Below are positions 56,090 through 64,000 of a stretch of 64,000 nucleotides of DNA, one piece after another. The position numbers were made by a program, and so were the translations under genes. The notes beneath the pieces are model-generated. The model worked only from the letters and a program-made list of their open reading frames with translations, ran no database searches and had not been told where the DNA came from. The first letter of the stretch is position 1; every line of letters starts with the position of its first letter. Source of the DNA: Dryocosmus kuriphilus (lineage: Eukaryota; Arthropoda; Insecta; Hymenoptera; Cynipidae); contig CM076193.1 in the NCBI GenBank assembly GCA_038277395.1, forward strand, positions 86,877,583 through 86,941,582, given 5' to 3'.

Positions 56090-56815
56090 TATGGTTATAT
56101 GATAAAAATGCAAGACGGCCCAGTATTTGGCGGTATTTATTAAGAAATTTGCAAAAAACTACACTGCTCTGTCTTCAACCATTCGAAAGTTAAATTTGAT
56201 TGAAAAAAATTGTTTAAATAATTATGAGAAAACTGAATCGACCAAATTCATTTTTTTTATTACCTATAGTTGGTTCATTTCATCATGAGAGTACCGATAA
56301 TTTGCGTTAAAATGCGAAAAAATAATTGTTTAAACAAACAAAAAATTGTTTAAACAACTATTAATTAATAAAAAAAATAAATGAAACTTTGTAATTTTTT
56401 CATTCAAAATTCCATATTGAAAAAAAATTATGCATGTCATAATTTTGACCATTATACCATAAAATATCTGAGAGGGTGGTTCTTGTGGCATGCTGGAAGG
56501 GGTCGGGTGGTCAAAATAAAAAATCGATCGATAAGTCACATTCAAGGAAGTGTCTTTAGAAGCTCCTTGTAGTTTTCACTCGTTTTGTTGAAAATTACGC
56601 CTACCAATCTCATGTTTGTAAAGCAGGGGGTTTTCCCATGTATTTTCAAATGGGAAAATAGAGGGGCCCGGCGGCACCCTTTAATATAGTCCGATCGGAA
56701 CGTAAAAAGATACTTATTTACTTTTTTCGGGAACTTCAAAAAACTGGGGGGAGGGAAGCTGTAAAAGAAATTCGAAACTTCCCTTTTTCTGGACCACCCT
56801 ATTGTAGGGGCGTCA
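56090..56815 (-). repeat. Right arm (outer part) of the older inverted-repeat element
   Basis: Matches the reverse complement of about 31010-31600: gacggcccag...tttggcgg, gagagggtggttcttg, gaaacttccctttttctggaccaccctat. The outer end lies near 56815. Confidence 0.8.
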
Positions 56816-58939
56816 GCGCTACTGAATTAAATTCTTTTACAAATCTTCCGAAACCTTCAGTTTTTTAAGTTCTGACGAATAATATTTGTTTTTTGATTAT
56901 TGAAAATATCGTGATTTATTTATTTTTAATAACAGTTTAAGGTTGTTTAATAATTCTTGATATTATTATAATTAGTTATTTCTCATTGTTCCCTGCCGAA
57001 ACAAAATGTCAGGAGAATGTCAGGCAAAAATGTTAGAACAAACTCAGTTATTTTCTAGTTATTATTTGAAAGATTTCGTGACTGGAAAATGACTGGCCCT
57101 TTTTAGGGTCGTTTATATGGCTTTATAGCGGTTGCAAAACTGCAATCGACAAAATTCCCTTTAAAGACCATAAAAGTTTTGCATCCTTTTTATAAATAAA
57201 CAACAACAAAATTATAAAATTATAGATAATCAGATAAAAACAAATTTATTTTAAAATATAAATAAAGATAAAATAATAAGTAAATAAAAAGTAGGCAACT
57301 TTAATATTATAAAACTGATATTTTATTTTTTCTAATAAAACATTTACGTTAAATACAGATAAAAATAACTGAAAAATAACTGGCCCAGTCATTTCTCTGA
57401 CATTTTTCAGTTATTTTGTTTCGTCAGGGTTATAAATAAATTTCCAGCTTAAGCAACTAAAGGTTTCTCAGGTCGGTCATATCGAATCCGAAATCAAAAT
57501 TTAAAAATAATAATAATTTAAGAAACAAGATAAAAGGCCAGTTACGTGTGATAGCATGACGTCATAATAGTTTTCAAGGGTATTAATGGTGATCCCGTTC
57601 TGCACTTGAGCAGACTAAAAGGTTTGACCACAGCCCAGCACAACTTGACCAAGCCAAATATACACCCACTTTTTCCTGGGTGTCGTATCGATAACTCGGA
57701 GAGCATCCCCTATTATTTCTCTTAGTGTATTCCTCATGGCTTATTCAACTTGATTTAACCAATTTTCTACATTTCCGAGGGGGTAAACTGAAGGTTTTAA
57801 GACGACCTCTTCGTTCTCGACTGAATACATTCGGGTGATCTGTAGGTCTTCTTCAAATTTCAATTCCTGTAATTACATTTCCAATAAATATCCTTATATT
57901 TGCTATTTATATTTCTCTTTGTATCTGTATGTGAACGTCCATATGGAAAGCGTCGTTACGGGCAAAACAACTATCCCTCGACAAATTAATTTTCAGCCCA
58001 CAGTTTTCATCCAATTTCCAATTTAAAAAAAGTAAAAGCTTACTAAATTCCGCATCGTTACAACAAAGCACATTTTTTTAATTTTCTTAACAATATTTAT
58101 TTAGTAACCAAATGAAAAAAAAATTTGTGTGTTATTATGGCAGCCTTCCAGTGAACAAATTTTTTATTTGGCCGATAATCATCTGATTCGAGACATAAAC
58201 TCAATAAAAATGACCTCCAGCAGTATTATTTAAGTGAAACATTTCTTAAAATTATTACTAACAAGTTTTTCAACAAAAATTATACCTTTTTTATATGAGA
58301 TATTTGAATATGCTGAATTTTTTCATAATAATTCTATATAAAAATGTATAATTAAATCATTTCCCAGTAAGTAGATTTTGTTTTTTCAGCATAATCATAT
58401 GAAAGTGTATTGTGGAAGGGCCGTTCTTGTGATAATTTATTGTTATATTTATTATTAAAATTTCAAACAAAATACTAAATTGTTGTCTAACAATAGGTTA
58501 TCACCATAAAGGCCCCTCAAAAATACAAATTCGAATGATTTTGCTGAAAAAAACAAAACTTATGGACAAATTATGCATTTCATTATTAAATTTGTTTATA
58601 AGTACAAAATTTTTATCTAATTGCAAAGTATGTATTACCACAAGAGGAATTGAAAATATATCAGCAGGTAATTCTGTTAAAAAAAATGAAATCTATTGAT
58701 TGAAAAATGAACAAATTAGGCATTTGTTTATTAAAATATTATATACAAATTAGAATTATTGTTTAACTTATTATAATTTTAAATTAACATTATTTTCCTT
58801 CCTTTTTCTTTTAAAAAGGCGGATTATAACGTTGTATATTGTACACGTGACAAATCTCCGCTCTTTCCACCTCGAAGACCGACTTGAATCGTAGCGCTGA
58901 GGCAGTAGGTGATCGGATGACTGTATGTAACTCATCATC
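56816..58939. other. No recognisable gene; one inverted-repeat arm
   Basis: AT-rich. The part at about 57985-58130 (ttttcagcccacagttttcatcc, then ttccgcatcgttac) is the reverse complement of about 62700-62866. No coding signal. Confidence 0.5.
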
Positions 58940-59160
58940 GACTACGTGGTTGGCGCAGTGGTCAGCGCATTGGACTTCGATCCGGCGGCCAAGGGTTTGA
59001 TGCCCCGGACTGGAGTCAATTTTTACTGACGCTCATTTTTTACACTTCCAACATTCGACAGTCACTCTTCCTCTTCCCTTCCCCTGTATAGCATTCCCGC
59101 TACAGGGTCCAATGTATTTAAATACAGCGAATAAAGAAGGTATAATTTTTCTTAAAGAAT
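58940..59160 (+). repeat. tRNA-derived SINE or tRNA pseudogene
   Basis: A tRNA-like head at 58940-59017 has ggcgcagtggtcagcgc (A box, D arm), an anticodon-like loop around cttcgat (formal TCG, Arg) and a degenerate B box ggtttgatgcc. A non-tRNA body follows, with a pyrimidine stretch and gaataaagaag near the end. One acceptor mismatch and the imperfect B box argue against a working tRNA. Confidence 0.55.
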
Positions 59161-59310
59161 TTGTTTATAACAATTTAAAAAATGCTCCACTCGTTAATAG
59201 TGGCATTTCCGGTTCAAATCCGGGCCGAAGTAGATTTTTTATCGTTTCTCTAAAAAATTATTTAGACCAACAATTGAATTAAATTTAACATTTGAAATTA
59301 ATAAATAAAT
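59160..59310 (+). pseudogene. Degenerate tRNA-like repeat, first unit
   Basis: The 3' half (ccactcgttaatagtgg, then ggttcaaatccgggccg with a good B box) matches the unit at 59464, but the 5' half with the A box has decayed. The shared 3' flank atcgtttctct...ttatttagacca shows the two units are a duplication about 300 bp apart. Confidence 0.6.
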
Positions 59311-59463
59311 TATACTGGTCGATAATACCTTAATATTAAAAACGATATACAGATTCGTGAAATACTCTGGTTTAATTCATTCAAATTGAAAAACTTCACA
59401 GGAATAGGTGCAAACCCGCGTCATCCTGTTGAATAAGAGAAACGAGAAACGTTCTATACTGAG

Positions 59464-59536
59464 GCCTCGGTGGCGTAATTGGAAAACGCTCCACTCGCGA
59501 ATAGTGGCGTTCCCGTTTCAAATCCGGACCGAGGTA
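59464..59536 (+). tRNA. tRNA-like gene, second unit, doubtful function
   Basis: 73 nt. Acceptor GCCTCGG/CCGAGGT pairs fully (one G-T), anticodon stem CCACT/AGTGG is perfect, A box TGGCGTAATTG fits, and a T6 run follows at 59539. The anticodon loop CGCGAAT has G instead of T at position 33. The formal anticodon CGA (Ser) does not agree with the short variable arm. The B box has G to T and the T stem is poorly paired. Likely a pseudogene or SINE head. Confidence 0.5.
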
Positions 59537-59639
59537 GATTTTTTCTCGTTTCTCTACAAAATTATTTAGACCAGCAATCGAATTAAATTTAACATCTGAA
59601 ACTAATTAAAATTTTTTTTTTAATTTTCATTTAATTATT

Positions 59640-60225
59640 ACTCAATAAAAGCGAAACAGAGCCAGAATATCTGAAAAAGGTGAAAAAGGAGAGCAAGTGG
59701 AACAGAGTGATGAGGTTCACATTGGAAGGAAGTGTGAGGGAATGCACATACGGGTTGAATGAAGAAGAGAGTGTATGCAGAGTGTGTTGCGTGGGTACGA
59801 ACTAGAGACATGGGAGCACGTGTAGTGAAATGCACGGGGAATGAAACGGGAGGGGAGAGCGTGAGGGACAGGATAAGATGGATTTTGGATGAGAAGGACA
59901 AGGTGAGACGGGGATGAAAAAGTTGGAGGAATTAAGAGAAAGGGCTGCGGGTGCAGGAGATAGGGTAAAGCCAAAAGGGGACTCCAATTATTAAAGGAAA
60001 TTAAAGATGTGGAGTTGCAATTAAAGACTGAATTTCGAAGAGGTAAAGGCGAGAGGAAACGGAAGCTCCTGGAGGCATCAATAAACGCATAAGATTAGGC
60101 ATAGTTCTAAGTCAATATTGTGAACATTAGTAGTATTAAGTAATCAGTAAGATTTTCTAAATAATGTACAGGAAACGGAGGCCCTCAAACCTTTAAAAGG
60201 GAGACTAAATAAACATACATGCTCA
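59640..60225 (+). pseudogene. Non-LTR retrotransposon 3' end
   Basis: The plus strand encodes pieces of an ORF2 tail: RECTYGLNEEESVCRVC, then a decayed W-x-H...C segment in another frame, the Cys-His region at the C-terminus of some insect LINE ORF2 proteins. A purine-rich 3' UTR follows, ending aaaagggagactaaataaac. Frameshifts and missing 5' sequence make it a dead fragment. Confidence 0.65.
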
Positions 60226-60240
60226 ATAAAAATTATAGCT

Positions 60241-62480
60241 GCCTGTTTGGGTTTTTTGATGTTTATTTCGATGTTAACAAGTGCGTTCTGCCGACATGTT
60301 TCGACTTAGGTCTAATTCTTTAAAAACAAAATTGATAAAATCACAATTCCAAATGATTTTACTATTGTCTCTCGCTAGATATTGTTTCAATGTACACCAA
60401 CATCACCTGGAATCTTATAAGAAGTACATTACGCAAACGTTGGAAAGAAATTAAAACCTCACTCTTTTCTATCTAGAGATAATTTTGATAAAATCATAAG
60501 ACTATGTTTAGAATCCTCATATTGCCAATTCATCAATAAATTCTACCAAAAAATCTTCGGCTTAACTATGGGTTCACCAATATCAGCAGCTGCTGCTAAT
60601 ATTGTTATGGAAAGTATCGAAAATAAAATTCTAAACTCTTTTAATTTCCCAATAATTTTTTATTTTCGCTACATACATGATACATTCATTTAATTTCCTA
60701 AACATAAAGTTCATTAAATTCATTATTAATTTAACTCTGCAAAACGATAAATTAAAATTTACTATGGAAGTATCAATAAAAAGAAAATTAATTTTCTAGA
60801 CTGATCACTTACAATAGAAAATAATAAAGTTCTCACAAACTGATACCGTAAGTCGATATGGTGCGGGAGATTTTTAAACGACAGTTCTTGTCATCCAATT
60901 TGCCATAAAGTTAGTGTAATATATGACCTCGTCGATAGAGCAATAGAATGATATAATGATTTTAGATAACATAAAAATAATAATCTAAATCTTATTAAAA
61001 ATACTTTACTTAAAAATGGTTATCCATTAGATTTTTTAAAAAGCAAAATCGAGGAACGTTATAAATTATTAATCTCTCAAAATACGTAAAATACCCAAAA
61101 TCCAAAAAAAAGCAAATGATGTTTCAGAAATTACAAAAATAATTGTACTACCATATATTTAAAATTTTGATGATTGTCTTTTTAGAATTAAAAAAAAGGT
61201 AATGTATAACTAATATTTGCTATTGAAAACAATCTTTCAAAAACTTGCTTAAGGGGTAAAGCCACAGTAGCGGGTACAAAATCATGTGCATCTTTAACAA
61301 TTTTTTTTCTATAAAAAAGTAAGTTATTTATAAAAACTAATTGCAGATCTATTAGTTCCATTATCAAGCTAACACAAAATTTTTTTTAGTCTCTTTTCTT
61401 ACAAAATGACCGACTACTGCCATTTGTTTTTTGTATGTTTTCTTTGAGGCGCTCCGCGGCCCGACATTTGTCATCCACAACTTTGACCAAGAACAAAACA
61501 AAAAAATTCTTGTTAATCTACATAAGAATAGCTAGAGACGTACGTAAGAAGTTTTAAAAATATTGACTTTTTCGAAAATGATAGGCATTTGAAGTTAACA
61601 AGTGAATTTCCAATGAAAAATTTCGTATAAAACTGCTCATAAAATGGAAAGATTTTAATTCATCAAAAATTCTATACGTACTTCTCTGCGAAATCCAATT
61701 AGAAAGACGATTATAAAATTTGAAGACAATCGGATAAAAATTGTGGAAGTTATTTGTCGGGCCAATTTGAAAAAAGTTGTTTTGATAAAAACGCGTTAAA
61801 AGTTTTACGAAAGCAACTGAACGGCCAAATGTTACACGCTCAAAGTCGGCACAAAAAATTTTTTCGCTATAAATCGAATAGTAACGTATTTTTATGATGA
61901 TAAGTCATCGTTTAAGCAAAAAAAAAAATCCGTTTTTCGAAAATTCTAGCATGGCCGTACCCCTTACGTTGTATGCTGAAAGTCGGTACAAAAACCTTTT
62001 TTTCGCTATAAATCGAATAGTAGCTTATTTTTATGATGATAAAGCATCGTTTAAGTAAAGAAAATCAAAATCGATTTTCTGAAAATTCTACTGTGGCCTT
62101 ACCCCTTGAAAAGCACTAAAGATAAAATAGTAAGAAAGATAACAAATGTAACTGCGTATATAAACATGAGTGTAAAAACTGTAAACAAACATATATTGGT
62201 CAAACTAGCAGAACTATACGCATGAGCAATCGAGAACATGAAAGATCTATTGAAAACAATGATACAAATACTGCTATTTTTAAACACGCTCATGATTTTG
62301 CACACGATTTTAATTTTGATTTAGAGAATGTTCAGATTCTTGAAATAGAACCTAACCTGAACAAAATATTAATTCTTTAAATGATCAGCATACAACATGG
62401 TAAAGACTCTATTAATTTTAGAACTGTTATCCAAGGTTTTAGTCACATTTACAGTAATTTAATCACACAAATTCACATTC
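60241..62480 (+). pseudogene. Penelope-like element (RT plus GIY-YIG endonuclease), decayed
   Basis: Reverse transcriptase pieces run from about 60380: DIVSMYTNI (motif A type), FYQKIFGLTMGSPIS and AANIVMESIENKILN, then YFRYIHDTF where the family has a Y-x-D-D core, so one catalytic Asp is His. Multiple stops follow to about 61240. A 853-bp transposon (61253-62105) interrupts it. The GIY-YIG domain resumes at about 62150 with CKNCKQTYIGQTSR and a downstream REHERS segment. It would prime reverse transcription at nicked DNA. Dead by stops, the motif change and the insertion. Confidence 0.85.
61253..62105. mobile_element. Non-autonomous DNA transposon with TTAA-like target
   Basis: Ends ggggtaaagccacagtag and ctactgtggccttacccc are inverted repeats. 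Flanks are ttaa (61249-61252) and ttga (62106-62109), suggesting a TTAA duplication with one change (piggyBac-type). The right ~127 bp is present twice in tandem. No ORF. Confidence 0.75.
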
Positions 62481-64000
62481 CTTAATTAACAGAAAATAGA
62501 AAATTCTTTATATTTTTTTAATCTGTGGACTTTTCCCGGGTTATCATAACATAGTAAACGTATTTCACCTGCATAACCTAAAATTTATATTCAATCATCG
62601 CTTTTCCATCATGCCTACCTCATGGATCATCTATTTTTAAAAAGTCTTTAACTTACTAATGTACTTTTAAAGAGTGAAAAATTTTATTGTGAGGACTAAA
62701 AATGATTTTCGTTTTAAATTTTATCATCTAAAATACACAGATAAATAAAAAATTTTCAAGAAAATTTCTCAAAAATATGCTTTATTGTAACGGTGCGGAA
62801 TTTAATAAGCTTTATTCGAAAAAAAACTTGCAAACTGGATGAAAACTCTGAGCTGAAAATTGGTGTGTCCAGGTGTACTGTTTGGGCCCAAATATACTGT
62901 GCTATATTCTAAATATTCAAAAAGATTACTTATTTCAAATAAAAAAATCCAAAATTAAAAAATTCTGGAAGCTGAACATTTTTTATTAGAGATAGCTATA
63001 TAGACATGCATCGAATTGTATAAATTAAGACCACCCTGTGTTTTAAAAAATTGAGTTTAGAGAGCCTGTTTTTATTTGTAGAACCATGATCAACTTCTTG
63101 TTATATCAAGATCATTTCAATCTTTTTTTTTAGAAAAGATGCATTTTAGTTAAATCTACAGTATTCGGTGCAATGTAATGAAAATTGTAAAAAAATATAA
63201 TTAAAACGATTTTTGGAAAAAGCATATAATCGATAAAAAATCTTTTTTCTAATCTGATCCGACTCCAAATTTACACAATTTTGAATATCACTTGGGACTA
63301 TAATCTATAATAATCTCTCTGTGACACTCGCTCAACTTTGCTCCACTCGTTTGAGAATTCTCATTAAAAAAATATTGTTCACACACGTACACACATACAC
63401 ACTCGCACACTTTATAAACCTCATTTTTAGACTCCTAAGGTCGAATTATGTCAAGATATGTCAAAAAATATAGTTAGAAATTATTATTCAAACTTCACTT
63501 AAAATTTTGCTTGTATATTTTGTCTAAAAATTTCTCAATAAAGTCCTTATATCAAACAACAATTTATTAAAGTCTCAAAATTGTAGAGAACTTCGTTTAT
63601 GAATTATAAATTAAATCTATTCAAAATGTCTGGTAATACACCTGTCCAAAAAATCAACTTTGAGATAGCAATTGACTAAATAATATTAACACATTTTTAA
63701 AAATATTTTAAAGTCACAAATATCATTTGTATTATGTTGGAAGAGATAATAATCACGAAGAAGATTCAATATTTTAGAGTTCGGCATATCTAATATCACT
63801 TTAAAGTCTGTTCCACAAGTGTGTCACATGACATTGCTATTGTTAAAATAGACATGTCTTCAATTGTCATTACTTATAATTTTCATTATTTGAGTCACAG
63901 TTCCATTCTGTGTGCGGTTACGCAAAAGTTTCTTTTGTGTTAGATACACGTAACCTGCTTCAGTTCCGAGCTCATGAGTCGCATCGCACAGTGGGATGAA
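62481..64000. other. No recognisable gene; one inverted-repeat arm
   Basis: AT-rich. Region 62700-62866 is the inverted partner of 57985-58130. A short (CA)n tract lies at about 63380-63412. No coding or RNA gene signal. Confidence 0.5.

Noticed and set aside
59464..59536. Functional Ser tRNA
   Set aside because: The formal anticodon CGA conflicts with the short variable arm, position 33 is not T, and the B box and T stem are damaged.

Overview
The window is eukaryotic nuclear DNA. It is AT-rich and has a tRNA-like gene array with pol III signals, spliceosomal intron remnants, microsatellites and many transposons. The families present (Polinton/Maverick, mariner, P element, BEL/Pao, Penelope, non-LTR elements) and the TATA plus TCAGT promoters point to an arthropod, most likely an insect. 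A hymenopteran is my guess from remembered look-alikes, not something the sequence proves. I see no convincing intact host protein gene. This is a transposon graveyard with insertions inside insertions.

Layout. 1-7045: a ~162-bp satellite with a 500-N assembly gap, interrupted at 3329-6406 by ten copies of a ~321-bp tRNA-like unit, five on the minus strand then five on the plus strand. 9476-11371: pieces of an old Polinton (capsid C-terminus, an unnamed conserved Polinton protein, adenain-like protease). 12190-22400: a non-LTR reverse transcriptase tail, inverted-repeat elements and a TA-flanked DNA transposon. 23137-27103: a BEL/Pao gag remnant, then a P-element-like transposase that keeps splice sites and is split by a non-LTR element. 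27540-28765: the first copy of an uncharacterised hairpin-rich repeat called 'family H' here.

32283-51549 is the centrepiece: a full-length 19,267-bp Polinton (adintovirus-like) with AG...CT ends, ~0.6-kb terminal inverted repeats and a perfect 6-bp target duplication (taaatg). Leftward genes on the left: an unnamed protein, major capsid, minor capsid, protease, PLA2-domain protein. Rightward genes: packaging ATPase, a DUF8207-like protein, a fibre-like protein, integrase with chromodomain. Then come leftward protein-primed DNA polymerase B and, near the right end, a small rightward OB-fold-like gene. Capsid genes, ATPase and protease would build and fill a virion; integrase and polymerase would replicate and integrate it. 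Nearly all are broken. Three later elements sit inside it: an ORF1-only non-LTR element in the protease, a mariner in the ATPase and a family H copy in the polymerase.

The Polinton itself lies between inverted copies of an older sequence (31010-32276 against 51556-52110 and 56090-56815). 52928-55948 holds more family H copies. 58940-62480 holds tRNA-like/SINE sequences, a non-LTR tail and a Penelope-like element split by a small TTAA-type transposon. The points most worth a second look are the shared promoter layout of the Polinton genes, heat-shock-element-like sites before its only intact gene, the excess of in-frame stops over frameshifts, the inverted tRNA-like array, and family H.
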